DNA of 64,000 nt, taken from positions 1,585,549 through 1,649,548 of the forward strand of contig AP024675.1 in assembly GCA_025998875.1 (NCBI GenBank). Direction: 5' to 3'. A program made the position numbers and the translations under genes. A model generated the notes under the pieces. That model made no database searches. It was not told the DNA's origin and saw only the letters and a list, made by a program, of their open reading frames with translations. Below, in pieces: positions 44,294-52,549 of this stretch. The stretch comes from Bacteroidota bacterium. Its GTDB lineage: Bacteria; Bacteroidota; Rhodothermia; JANXDC01. How positions within the stretch are numbered: the first letter of the stretch is position 1; every line of letters starts with the position of its first letter.

Positions 44294-46638
44294 GACAGAT
44301 TGCGATTGCCCTCTTTTTCTTTTGCCTTCCGGTTTGGGGTCGCGCCCAGACCTGGGGGGTCATCGAGGGGCGGGTCTACGAGCAGGCCGAACGAAGGCCC
44401 GTGGTGGGGGCGAGTGTGCTGCTCTGGGGGACGAATTACGGCACGGCCGCCGACGAACAGGGCCGGTTTCGTCTGCCCGTTCCGGAAGGGCGATATCTGG
44501 TGCGCGTGCAGGCGGTGGGATATCGGCCCTGGCAGGATTCCGTACAGGTGCGTGCCGGGCGGGTTGTTGTGCTGGAGGTCGTCCTGGCAGCGCAGGCCCA
44601 TGAGCTGGGGCCGGTGACCGTGGAGCGACCCCGGGCCGAACAGGAAGCGGGCATCTGGACGCTCGATCGGCGGACGCTGGAAGTCCTGCCCGGACCTTTT
44701 CAGGATCCCCTGCGGGCCATTCAGATCCTGCCCGGCGTGGCCACGAACAACGAGCTTTCCTACCAGTATCGCGTCCGGGGGGGGAACTTCGATGAGAATC
44801 TGGTCTACATCGAGGGTTTTGAAGTCTACAAGCCCCTGCGCATCCGGCAGGGTGAGCAGGAGGGGCTGGCGTTGCCCAATCCGTTTCTGGTTGAGACGAT
44901 GCGCTTCTATAGCGGCGGGTTCTCGGCCGCCTACGGGGATCGGATGAGTTCGGCGCTCGAGGTGGGCTACCGACGTCCGGAAGACGCTGAACTAGGGGCA
45001 TATATCGGGCTCACGGAAGCGGGCGCCTACGCGGGGGCGGGCTTTCCGGACGGCTTTGCCCTGATGGGCGTTCGCTATGCCCGGGCCGGCTATCTGTTCG
45101 GTAGCCAGGAGCTCAAGGGCCGATATGATCCCCGCTTCCTCGATCTGCAGCTCTGGTCCGGCCTGGAGCGGGGTCCCTGGACGATGCAGGTGCTTGGTCT
45201 GTGGGCCCGCAATCGCTTTGAGCTCGTTCCCTCCCAGCGCCGGACGTATTATGGCACCTATCGGGATCTGCGCAGCCTCTGGCTCTCCTACGAGGGCAAG
45301 GAATCCGACGGGTACAGAACGGCGTTGCTGGGCTTGCGGTTGCGGTATCGTCTGCGCCCCGGATGGAGCGGGGAGCTGGAGGCCTCCGGATACGCCACCC
45401 GAGAAGAGGAGCGTTACCTCCTGGCCGGGCAGGCCACGCTCTATCGAATCCCCCGACCCGAGGAGGGCGATCCCACGGGCGGGGGGCATGTGCCCATCGG
45501 ATATGTCTGGCAGCGGGAAACGGCAGACAACGAGGTGCGCTTCTCCGAGGGTCGGCTCAGCCTGGGCACGCGCTACACGGGCCAGGCCTGGATGGCGGAA
45601 GCCCGGCTCAGCCTCCGGCGTCTGCACATGGCCGATCGGCTCCGGGAGATGGTTGAGGTCCGCCAGCTCGATTCCCTCTACACGCTGAACCGTCTGGAGG
45701 GGGCGATCCGGGACAGCTGGTCCCGCTGGGAAGCCTATGGACAACTTGTGCGCCTCTGGGGACCGGTTGTGTTGCAGGCGGGGTTGCGCTACACCCGCGA
45801 CGGGCGTACGCAACAGGCTATCTGGTCGCCTCGCCTCCGGGCCACCTATCGCTCGGATGAGGCAACCAGCCTGTATGCCGCCTGGGGCCTGTATGCACAG
45901 CCCCCGCTGTATGCGGAATGGCGCGATCTGGAAGGCCAGCCTGTCTCCACCCTGCGCGCCCAGCGAGCCTGGCATTATGTGCTCGGGGCGCAGCGCTTTT
46001 TGGCCCGCAATCGGTGGTCGTTTCAGGTAGAGGTGTACTACAAGGCCTTGCGAGAGCTGATCCCCTTTCAGGTGCGCAATCTGCGCCTGCTTTACGAGGG
46101 TGCCAACCGAGCCCGGGGATATGCCTACGGGATGGACGTACACCTGCGCGGTGAATGGGTGCCGGGCCTGGAGAGCTACGTCAGCTACAGCTATCTGGTC
46201 ACCCGGGAGCATGTGGCCGGAGAGCCCGCCTGGGTGCCTCGACCCACAGACCAGCGGCACACGCTGGCTGTGCTCTTTCAGGATTATGTGCCCGGGGACG
46301 AGCGCTGGCAGGTGCACGTAAAATTGCTCTTTGGCACGGGGGTTCCTTATACGCCCCCGAATCCGGATGTGCTCTCTGGCCAACCCAGACCGGGCCCCCG
46401 CAACGCGGCCCGCTTCCCGGAGTACAAACGTGTCGATGTGGGCCTGACACGCCGGGTGGACCTCTTGCCGCGCTGGCGCATGCACCTATCGCTAGAGGTG
46501 CTCAACCTCTTCGATATGGTCAACACCGTCGCCTATGCCTGGTATGTCGATGGGCAGGGAGCCTGGCAGCGCGTGCCCACGCGGCTTACCCCGCGCCTTG
46601 TGAACCTCCGCCTCCGGGTGGATTACGGGCAGCGCTGA
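44290..46638 (+). CDS. TonB-dependent outer-membrane receptor
   Basis: A product of 782 residues: signal peptide (ending GRAQ), an N-terminal carboxypeptidase regulatory-like beta-sandwich (about 22-105), a plug domain (about 125-235, with YRVRGGNFDENLVYIEGFEVY), and a long beta-barrel ending in an aromatic-poor but beta-type strand LRLRVDYGQR. The N-terminal sandwich is typical of Bacteroidota receptors. It takes in an unidentified ligand using energy from TonB. The ATG at 44290 overlaps the hutH stop as ATGA. The start at 44215 offered by the open frame lies inside hutH and lacks a signal peptide. No SusD-like partner is present. Confidence 0.92.
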   Translation: MRQIAIALFFFCLPVWGRAQTWGVIEGRVYEQAERRPVVGASVLLWGTNYGTAADEQGRFRLPVPEGRYLVRVQAVGYRPWQDSVQVRAGRVVVLEVVLAAQAHELGPVTVERPRAEQEAGIWTLDRRTLEVLPGPFQDPLRAIQILPGVATNNELSYQYRVRGGNFDENLVYIEGFEVYKPLRIRQGEQEGLALPNPFLVETMRFYSGGFSAAYGDRMSSALEVGYRRPEDAELGAYIGLTEAGAYAGAGFPDGFALMGVRYARAGYLFGSQELKGRYDPRFLDLQLWSGLERGPWTMQVLGLWARNRFELVPSQRRTYYGTYRDLRSLWLSYEGKESDGYRTALLGLRLRYRLRPGWSGELEASGYATREEERYLLAGQATLYRIPRPEEGDPTGGGHVPIGYVWQRETADNEVRFSEGRLSLGTRYTGQAWMAEARLSLRRLHMADRLREMVEVRQLDSLYTLNRLEGAIRDSWSRWEAYGQLVRLWGPVVLQAGLRYTRDGRTQQAIWSPRLRATYRSDEATSLYAAWGLYAQPPLYAEWRDLEGQPVSTLRAQRAWHYVLGAQRFLARNRWSFQVEVYYKALRELIPFQVRNLRLLYEGANRARGYAYGMDVHLRGEWVPGLESYVSYSYLVTREHVAGEPAWVPRPTDQRHTLAVLFQDYVPGDERWQVHVKLLFGTGVPYTPPNPDVLSGQPRPGPRNAARFPEYKRVDVGLTRRVDLLPRWRMHLSLEVLNLFDMVNTVAYAWYVDGQGAWQRVPTRLTPRLVNLRLRVDYGQR

Positions 46639-46652
46639 GACTTGCACGATTC

Positions 46653-46683
46653 TTGCGTCCTTCCTTCCGGGGGGATATTTTCG
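46653..46683 (+). promoter_or_regulatory. Probable promoter of the NlpC/P60 gene
   Basis: TTG at 46653-46655, 20 bases, then TATTTTCG at 46676-46683, one mismatch to TAnnTTTG. The start codon is 73 bases beyond, leaving a 5' region with a hairpin. Confidence 0.5.
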
Positions 46684-46691
46684 GTTCCCCT

Positions 46692-46731
46692 TCGGCCGCT
46701 TCGGACGGATGCGTCCGCCCGAAGCGGCCGA
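46692..46731 (+). repeat. Perfect 13-bp inverted repeat in the NlpC/P60 leader
   Basis: TCGGCCGCTTCGG (46692-46704) pairs fully with CCGAAGCGGCCGA (46719-46731) over a 14-base loop. No T run follows, so it is not an ordinary terminator for the receptor gene; it lies downstream of the likely promoter and may act in the mRNA leader. Confidence 0.7.
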
Positions 46732-46755
46732 TCCTGGAAAACGGAGGTCGGCGTT

Positions 46756-47274
46756 ATGGAGTCCCATCGTCTGCCCCCATGGGCCGTCGTGGGGGTTCTG
46801 TGCTGGGCGGGATGCTATACCTCGCTTCTGGCCCATCCTGAGCGGCCCGTTTCGGATTCGGAGGTGCGTCTGAGCACCTACGCCGGCATTGAGGTCCGAT
46901 TGCGCCAGGAAGTAGCCCAGTGGCAGGGAGTACCCTACCGGCTGGGTGGACGGCACATGCGGGGGATCGACTGCTCCGCTTTTGTGCAGAACGTGCTCGT
47001 GGGGCTTTTCGGTCTGTACCTGCCCCGAAGCACGGCCGAGCAGGCTCGCTTCGGACGCCGTATAGAGCGCGATGAGTTGCTTCCCGGAGATCTGGTCTTC
47101 TTCCGCATCGGACGTCGCACCCGGCATGTGGGCATTTACCTGGGCCAGGGGGAGTTCGCTCACGCCTCTCAATCCCAGGGGGTGGTCGTCTCCCGCCTGG
47201 ATGACCCCTACTGGGCCCGGCGGTACTGGATGGCCCGTCGGGTGCTGGAGGTGCAGTCCGCTCCGGTTGACTGA
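46756..47274 (+). CDS. NlpC/P60 family cell-wall endopeptidase lipoprotein
   Basis: A product of 172 residues. The N-terminus has a signal sequence with a possible lipobox (WAGC, Cys about residue 20). The NlpC/P60 domain (about 50-165) has the catalytic Cys in GIDCSAFVQ, the first His in RHVGIYLG and a final polar residue in FAHASQSQG. It would cut peptides in peptidoglycan in the periplasm. The start at 46756 is chosen for the GGAGG site 8-13 bases upstream; an earlier frame start at 46642 has no signal. It lies alone before tRNA-Gln. Confidence 0.88.
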   Translation: MESHRLPPWAVVGVLCWAGCYTSLLAHPERPVSDSEVRLSTYAGIEVRLRQEVAQWQGVPYRLGGRHMRGIDCSAFVQNVLVGLFGLYLPRSTAEQARFGRRIERDELLPGDLVFFRIGRRTRHVGIYLGQGEFAHASQSQGVVVSRLDDPYWARRYWMARRVLEVQSAPVD

Positions 47275-47298
47275 ACCGGCCTGAGCGGCCTAACTTTA
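47267..47298 (+). promoter_or_regulatory. Promoter of tRNA-Gln
   Basis: TTG at 47267-47269 (within TTGACT), 21 bases, then TAACTTTA at 47291-47298, one mismatch to TAnnTTTG. It overlaps the end of the NlpC/P60 gene and ends 12 bases before the tRNA. Confidence 0.65.
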
Positions 47299-47309
47299 CA
47301 GCCTCGGAT

Positions 47310-47383
47310 TGCCCGGTCGTCTAATGGCAGGACAGCGGCCTTTGGAGCCGTATGTGGAGGTTCGAGTCCTCCCCGGGCAGCCA
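47310..47383 (+). tRNA. tRNA-Gln (anticodon TTG)
   Basis: A 74-base tRNA with CCA encoded. Acceptor stem TGCCCGG pairs with CCGGGCA, the anticodon stem GCGGC/GCCGT has loop CTTTGGA giving anticodon TTG, and the T arm is GGAGG-TTCGAGT-CCTCC. Discriminator base G. It reads glutamine codon CAA. It is followed directly by a terminator. Confidence 0.95.
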
Positions 47384-47386
47384 GGT

Positions 47387-47426
47387 CCGGGGTAGCGGGG
47401 GCTTTTCGGGCCCGCCCCGGCTTTTT
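47387..47426 (+). terminator. Intrinsic terminator after tRNA-Gln
   Basis: An outer stem CCGGGG/CCCCGG with an inner G/C-rich region is followed by CTTTTT. Confidence 0.75.
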
Positions 47427-47458
47427 CGTGTTTTCTGGCCCTGGGAATACTTTTCGGT

Positions 47459-48394
47459 ATGGAACGGCCCGTTGGGATATTCGCCGGACGTTCGAATCTG
47501 GCTTTGGCTGAGCGCATCGCCGCCTGTTTCGGGCAACCGCTGGGGCACGTGACGATTCGCAACTTCTCCGACGGGGAGATCTACGTGCGTTTCGAGGAGT
47601 CCATCCGGGGCATGGACGTCTACATCATTCAGTCCACGCATCCGGGTGCGGAGAACTGGCTGGAGCTGTTGCTCATGATCGATGCGGCCCGTCGAGCCTC
47701 AGCCGACCGCATCACGGCCGTGATCCCGTATTTCGGTTATGCGCGGCAGGACCGTAAGGATCAGCCTCGGGTTTCGATCGCAAGCAAGCTCATGGCCGAC
47801 CTGCTGACCACGGCCGGTGTGCACCGGGTGCTTACCATGGATCTGCATGCTCCCCAGATTCAGGGGTTCTTCAATATTCCGGTCGACCACCTCTACGGGA
47901 GTGCCGTGCTCGTGGAGCATTTCCGCCGCATGGCGATACCGGATCTGACCGTGGTGGCTCCGGACGTGGGGAGCCTGAAGATGGCCCGGGCCTATGCTAA
48001 AAGGCTCCATGCGGAGCTGGCCTTCATCGACAAGCGTCGTCCTGAGCCCAATCAGGCCGAGGTGCTCAACATCATCGGACAGGTCAAGGGGCGCAATATC
48101 CTGATCGTAGATGACCTGATCGACACCGCGGGCACGCTGGTCAACGCGGCCCGGGCGCTCCGGGCCGCCGGGGCTCGGGAGATCAGGGCCGCGGCCACGC
48201 ATCCGATTCTATCCGGGCCGGCCTATGAGCGCATCGAGGGCAGCGAGGAGTTGCTCTCCGTCACGGTCACGGACACCGTTCCCCTGCGTCGCTCCTCGCC
48301 GAAGATCGAGGTGCTCAGCGTGGCCGAGGTCTTCGCCGATGCCATCCGGCGTATCTACCTGCATGAGTCCATCAGTACTCTGTTTGTGGAATAG
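47459..48394 (+). CDS. prs: Ribose-phosphate pyrophosphokinase
   Basis: A product of 311 residues making PRPP from ribose 5-phosphate and ATP for nucleotide, histidine and tryptophan synthesis. Marks are NFSDGEIYVRFEESIRG, ARQDRKDQPRVSIASKL, TMDLHAPQIQGFF and the PRPP loop LIVDDLIDTAGTLVNAA. Cytoplasmic hexamer. The ATG lacks a clear ribosome site. The next gene, rplY, begins 18 bases after its stop, and this prs-rplY-pth order is common in bacteria. Confidence 0.97.
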   Translation: MERPVGIFAGRSNLALAERIAACFGQPLGHVTIRNFSDGEIYVRFEESIRGMDVYIIQSTHPGAENWLELLLMIDAARRASADRITAVIPYFGYARQDRKDQPRVSIASKLMADLLTTAGVHRVLTMDLHAPQIQGFFNIPVDHLYGSAVLVEHFRRMAIPDLTVVAPDVGSLKMARAYAKRLHAELAFIDKRRPEPNQAEVLNIIGQVKGRNILIVDDLIDTAGTLVNAARALRAAGAREIRAAATHPILSGPAYERIEGSEELLSVTVTDTVPLRRSSPKIEVLSVAEVFADAIRRIYLHESISTLFVE

Positions 48395-48412
48395 ACAGGA
48401 GTCCAATCGCCT

Positions 48413-49003
48413 ATGGACGTGTTGCAGTTGGAAGCTCGACCCCGGGAGGTGCGCAAAAACGAGGCGCGCCGGTTACGTCGACAGGGGTGGGTCCCCGCCG
48501 TGATATACGGACACGGCGAGCCCACCCGGCATGTGGCGGTTCGCCCGCTGGCGCTGCGCCCGCTCATCTATGGCCGGAAGGCATACCTCGTACGCCTCCT
48601 GTTGCCCGACAGCCCTCCCCTGATGTGCATATCCAAGGAGATCCAGTTCCATCCCGTTACGGATGAGCCCATTCATGTGGATTTCCAGGTGCTGCACGCA
48701 GGCGAGAAGGTGAGCTTGGATGTGCCCATCCGGCTCCTCGGCTCGGCCCGCGGGGTGCTGGAGGGAGGTAAACTCGTGCAGGCCATGCATGTGCTGCGTA
48801 TTCGGGTCCTGCCGAGCCAGATTCCGGATTATATCGATGTGGACGTTTCGGAGCTTCGGATCGGTCAGGCCTTGCATGTGCGCGAGCTCCCGCTTCCTGA
48901 CTATATCGAGCCTGAGGTTGATCTCGACGCCGTCGTGGTCTCCGTGCAGGGCAAGACGGTCGAAGAGGCGGAGGGGGAGTCTGAAGGGTCCGCTTCGGCC
49001 TGA
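48413..49003 (+). CDS. rplY: Ribosomal protein bL25 (CTC/TL5 form)
   Basis: A product of 196 residues. The N-terminal 5S rRNA-binding domain (about 1-90) with ARRLRRQGWVPAVIYG and HVDFQVL is followed by the C-terminal TL5 domain (about 95-185) and an acidic tail. This long form is normal outside the enterobacteria. It sits in the 50S subunit on 5S rRNA. The gene is 18 bases after prs and 2 bases before pth. Confidence 0.95.
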   Translation: MDVLQLEARPREVRKNEARRLRRQGWVPAVIYGHGEPTRHVAVRPLALRPLIYGRKAYLVRLLLPDSPPLMCISKEIQFHPVTDEPIHVDFQVLHAGEKVSLDVPIRLLGSARGVLEGGKLVQAMHVLRIRVLPSQIPDYIDVDVSELRIGQALHVRELPLPDYIEPEVDLDAVVVSVQGKTVEEAEGESEGSASA

Positions 49004-49005
49004 CG

Positions 49006-49584
49006 ATGGCGCTCGTGGTCGGACTGGGCAATCCGGGCCCGGAGTATGCGGGAACGCGGCATAATGTGGGGTTCCGCGTCCTGGACGAGCTGGCGCAGCG
49101 GGCGAGAGTGCGCTTCCGCGCCGGTCGAGGGGAATATCTGGAGTCCGAGCTCGAGCTCGACGGTCAGCTCGTCCGGCTCATCAAGCCCACCACGTACATG
49201 AACCGCAGTGGCCGCGCCGTCCGTCAGGCGCTGGATCGCTATCGGGAGCCCCTGGATCGGCTGTTGGTGGTGCTTGATGATCTGCAGCTGCCGCTGGGCA
49301 CGATCCGGTTGCGCCCGAAGGGATCTTCCGGCGGCCACAACGGGCTGGAAGATATCATCGCACACCTTCGTACAGAGGCTTTTGCCCGATTGCGTCTGGG
49401 GATCGGTGCCCCTTTTCCGCGGGGAAAGCAGGCCGATTTTGTGCTCTCCGTGTTCGATCCCGAAGAACTTCCGCTCGTGGAGGTCATGATCCAGACGGCC
49501 GCTGAGGCGGTGCGTTGCTGGGTCCTCGAGGGCATACAGGCGGCGATGAATCGGTACAACGGGCCGGTTTTGCCGCATCGATAA
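49006..49584 (+). CDS. pth: Peptidyl-tRNA hydrolase
   Basis: A product of 192 residues that releases tRNA from stalled peptidyl-tRNA. Catalytic His is in GTRHNVGF, Asn in KPTTYMNRSG, Asp in VVLDDLQLPLG, and GSSGGHNGLEDI is the conserved substrate motif. Cytoplasmic monomer. It follows rplY by two bases. Confidence 0.97.
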   Translation: MALVVGLGNPGPEYAGTRHNVGFRVLDELAQRARVRFRAGRGEYLESELELDGQLVRLIKPTTYMNRSGRAVRQALDRYREPLDRLLVVLDDLQLPLGTIRLRPKGSSGGHNGLEDIIAHLRTEAFARLRLGIGAPFPRGKQADFVLSVFDPEELPLVEVMIQTAAEAVRCWVLEGIQAAMNRYNGPVLPHR

Positions 49585-49616
49585 TCGTCTAAAACCAGAG
49601 GGAGGCTGCGCGCTAT

Positions 49617-51689
49617 ATGGAGTTGCTCAATGTGCTGGTGCCCCTGACGGGGTTGATCGCCCTGCTTTACGCCCTGTGGCGCTCAAGCTGGATTGCCCGA
49701 CAGGATGCCGGTACGTCCGAGATGCAGGCCATCGCATCGGCCATCGCCGAGGGCGCCCGGGCATTTCTGAAGCGCGAGTACCGGACGCTGAGCGGATTTG
49801 TGCTGCTTATCGCCCTGCTGCTCGTCATCGCCAATACGGGCAAGGAGGCCACATCCCCGCTTCTGGCGTTGTCCTTTTTGGTGGGCGCCTTCTGTTCGGG
49901 CACGGCCGGGTTTCTCGGCATGCGCGTGGCTACGCTGGCCAACGTGCGCACAACCCAGGCGGCGCGCACGAGCCTGAACCAGGCGCTGCGTATGGCCTTC
50001 TCCGGGGGTTCTGTCATGGGCATGAGCGTGGTCGGCCTGGGGGTGCTCGGACTGGGCGGGCTGTTTCTGATCTACAGCCATCTGGATTGGGATATCCAGA
50101 AGGTCATCAATGTGATTTCCGGCTTCTCCCTCGGAGCTTCCTCCGTTGCCCTTTTTGCCCGCGTCGGGGGAGGGATCTACACGAAGGCGGCCGATGTGGG
50201 CGCAGACCTGGCCGGTAAGGTCTATGAGGGTATACCCGAGGACGATCCCCGCAACCCGGCCGTAATTGCCGATAATGTGGGCGATAACGTGGGCGATGTG
50301 GCCGGCATGGGGGCGGACCTCTTTGAGTCCTACGTGGGTTCGATTGTGAGCGCGATGGTGCTGGGGGCGCTCTTTGTGGGGCTGCCTGAGTTCAGCGGCC
50401 GCTATCAGCTCAGCGCCGTACTGTTGCCCCTCGTCCTGGCCGGAGCCGGCATTCTGATTTCGCTGCTGGGCACCGCCTTTGTCCGGGTGCGCGAGGGGGA
50501 TAACCCCCAGCGAGGGCTCAACAGGGGCATCTTCGGCTCCGCCCTACTCATTGTGCCCGTAACGTATCTGCTGGTTGGCGTCCTGCTGCCGGAGGAATGG
50601 TATTTCGAGGATCGCCTCTACACGGCCACGGGGGTTTTCCTGGCCACCGTTATCGGGTTGGCCGTGGGGGTCCTGATCGGGCTTTCGACGGAATACTACT
50701 GTTCTCCGTACCGGAGGCCGGTGCTTTCGATCGTGCGCCAGAGCGTTACGGGTCCGGCCACAAACATCATTGCCGGTCTGGGGGTGGCTATGGAATCCAC
50801 AGCGATTCCGCTGGTGCTGATCGGATTCGGCATTCTGGGGGCCTATACGATGGCCGGACTCTACGGGATCGCGCTGGCCGCCGTGGGTATGCTCTCTGTG
50901 ACCGGTATTCAGCTGGCCACCGACGCCTATGGGCCGATCGCGGACAACGCCGGTGGTATTGCGGAGATGAGCCATCAGCCCCCGGAGGTGCGCGCTCGTA
51001 CAGACCGGCTCGATGCGGTGGGGAATACGACGGCCGCCATTGGAAAGGGGTTCGCCATCGGATCGGCCGCGCTCACGGCGCTGGCGTTGTTTGCCGCCTT
51101 CCAGCAGCAGGCGCAGATCCCGGTAATCAACCTGACGGAAGCCCACGTGCTGGCTGGCATGTTCATCGGGGCCGTCATGCCGTTTCTGTTCAGCTCCATG
51201 GCCATCGGCGCCGTCGGGCGCGCGGCCAGGCAGATGATCCTGGAAGTGGGCCGGCAGTTCCGCGAGATCCCGGGCCTGCGCGAAGGTAAGGCCCGTCCGG
51301 AATATGCCCGTTGCGTGGATATCTCCACCCGCGCCGCGCTCCGGGAGATGATCGCCCCGGGATTGATGGCCCTCATCGTGCCGGTCGTGGTGGGTGTGCT
51401 CGATAAGCAGATGCTTGCCGGACTGCTGGCCGGGGTCACGGTCAGCGGGGTGCTCATGGCGATCTTTCAGGCCAACGCCGGAGGGGCCTGGGATAATGCC
51501 AAAAAGCGCGTGGAAGAGGGCATTGAGGTCGATGGGGTCTTCTACAAGAAGGGCACCGAGGTGCACAAGGCCACCGTCGTGGGGGATACGGTGGGAGATC
51601 CGCTCAAGGATACCTCCGGGCCTTCGCTCAACATCCTCATTAAGCTCATCTCCGTGATCTCGCTGGTGATCGCACCCCTGATCGCCTGA
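49617..51689 (+). CDS. hppA: Membrane-bound ion-translocating pyrophosphatase
   Basis: A product of 690 residues with about 16 membrane helices. The pyrophosphate site is shown by [20 protein letters not shown] and [18 protein letters not shown], and the C-terminal part ends [16 protein letters not shown]. The segment [18 protein letters not shown] has Ala where potassium-independent enzymes have Lys, so it should be potassium-dependent. Whether it pumps protons or sodium is not decided by the sequence alone. It couples pyrophosphate hydrolysis to membrane energy. A GAGGGAGG site lies upstream. It ends a prs-rplY-pth-hppA unit at a strong terminator. Confidence 0.95.
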   Translation: MELLNVLVPLTGLIALLYALWRSSWIARQDAGTSEMQAIASAIAEGARAFLKREYRTLSGFVLLIALLLVIANTGKEATSPLLALSFLVGAFCSGTAGFLGMRVATLANVRTTQAARTSLNQALRMAFSGGSVMGMSVVGLGVLGLGGLFLIYSHLDWDIQKVINVISGFSLGASSVALFARVGGGIYTKAADVGADLAGKVYEGIPEDDPRNPAVIADNVGDNVGDVAGMGADLFESYVGSIVSAMVLGALFVGLPEFSGRYQLSAVLLPLVLAGAGILISLLGTAFVRVREGDNPQRGLNRGIFGSALLIVPVTYLLVGVLLPEEWYFEDRLYTATGVFLATVIGLAVGVLIGLSTEYYCSPYRRPVLSIVRQSVTGPATNIIAGLGVAMESTAIPLVLIGFGILGAYTMAGLYGIALAAVGMLSVTGIQLATDAYGPIADNAGGIAEMSHQPPEVRARTDRLDAVGNTTAAIGKGFAIGSAALTALALFAAFQQQAQIPVINLTEAHVLAGMFIGAVMPFLFSSMAIGAVGRAARQMILEVGRQFREIPGLREGKARPEYARCVDISTRAALREMIAPGLMALIVPVVVGVLDKQMLAGLLAGVTVSGVLMAIFQANAGGAWDNAKKRVEEGIEVDGVFYKKGTEVHKATVVGDTVGDPLKDTSGPSLNILIKLISVISLVIAPLIA

Positions 51690-51708
51690 AGCGCCCCTGT
51701 ATGCCGAT

Positions 51709-51749
51709 GCTCGCCCCGTCTGGTTCTCGCCGGACGGGGCGAGCTTTTT
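51709..51749 (+). terminator. Intrinsic terminator after hppA
   Basis: A 12-bp perfect stem GCTCGCCCCGTC/GACGGGGCGAGC is followed by five T residues on the plus strand. Its right end touches the argB stop codon; the minus strand lacks a T run, so it does not serve argB. Confidence 0.9.
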
Positions 51750-52549
51750 CAGGGCCGGGGCGATTCTGCGGCCGTTGGACTGGAGCCGATCCAGGTGCCC
51801 CGGTTCAGCGTATCGAGGGTCTCCGGAGAACCGATCCAGACGCGCACCCCTCTTGCGGAGGCGCGCAGAGCGGTTTCGATCTTCGGGCGCATACCATCGC
51901 GAATCCATCCCTCCTGCAGTCCTCTGCGGGCATCTTCCACGGAGAGCGTTTCGAGGGTTCGGCCTGAGGCATCCCAGACGCCCCCTGAGGGGGTGAGCCA
52001 CAGCAGGGCCTCGGCCCGGAGGGCCAAGGCCAGCTCCAGGGCCACCGTATCCGCGTTGACGTTGTAGATGGCGCCCTGCTCGTCTATGCCCAACGGGGCC
52101 ACAATGGGCAGATAAGCCTGCTCAAGCAGGGTGCGCAGCAGCTCCGGTTTTACAGCCCGTATATCGCCCACGTATCCAAAATCCACCCATCTGCCTTCGA
52201 TCCAGCGCGGCGGGCGACGTACTACGCGCACCATACCGCCGTCTGCCCCACAGAGCCCCACGGCCGGCAGCCCATAAGTCAGGGCCTCGGCCACCAGACG
52301 GCGGTTGAGCTCTCCGCACAGGGTCCAGAGCACAATCCGTAGATCCAGCTCCGTGGTCAGGCGTCTTCCCTCCACAAATCGGGGTTCGTGACCCAGCGCC
52401 CGGGCCAATGCGGTGGCCTGCGCGCCCCCGCCGTGCACAAGCAGGAGGGGGGCTCGATCTCGCCAGCGCCGGATGCCCTGCCAGAGCGCCTGCCGGCCTG
52501 ATGGGCTATCGAGAACCTCTCCCCCGACCTTGAGCACTACAGGGCCCAT
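51749..52549 (-). CDS. argB: Acetylglutamate kinase (amino-acid kinase family)
   Basis: A product of 266 residues phosphorylating N-acetylglutamate, or its N-acyl analogue, with ATP. Amino-acid kinase motifs are VLKVGGEVL at the start, LLLVHGGGAQATALA, LCGADGGMV, and NVNADTVALELA, ending in the RDGMRPKIETAL block. The start ATG at 52549 is preferred to the GTG at 52555, because GGAG lies 5 bases before it. It is the last gene of the arg operon and overlaps the argF' end by 13 bases. Confidence 0.9.
   Translation of the reverse strand: MGPVVLKVGGEVLDSPSGRQALWQGIRRWRDRAPLLLVHGGGAQATALARALGHEPRFVEGRRLTTELDLRIVLWTLCGELNRRLVAEALTYGLPAVGLCGADGGMVRVVRRPPRWIEGRWVDFGYVGDIRAVKPELLRTLLEQAYLPIVAPLGIDEQGAIYNVNADTVALELALALRAEALLWLTPSGGVWDASGRTLETLSVEDARRGLQEGWIRDGMRPKIETALRASARGVRVWIGSPETLDTLNRGTWIGSSPTAAESPRP

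Noticed and set aside
50544-52001. 485-codon minus-strand frame opposite hppA
   Set aside because: It is opposite a clear gene, has low-complexity His/Asp/Gly-rich content and no start signal.
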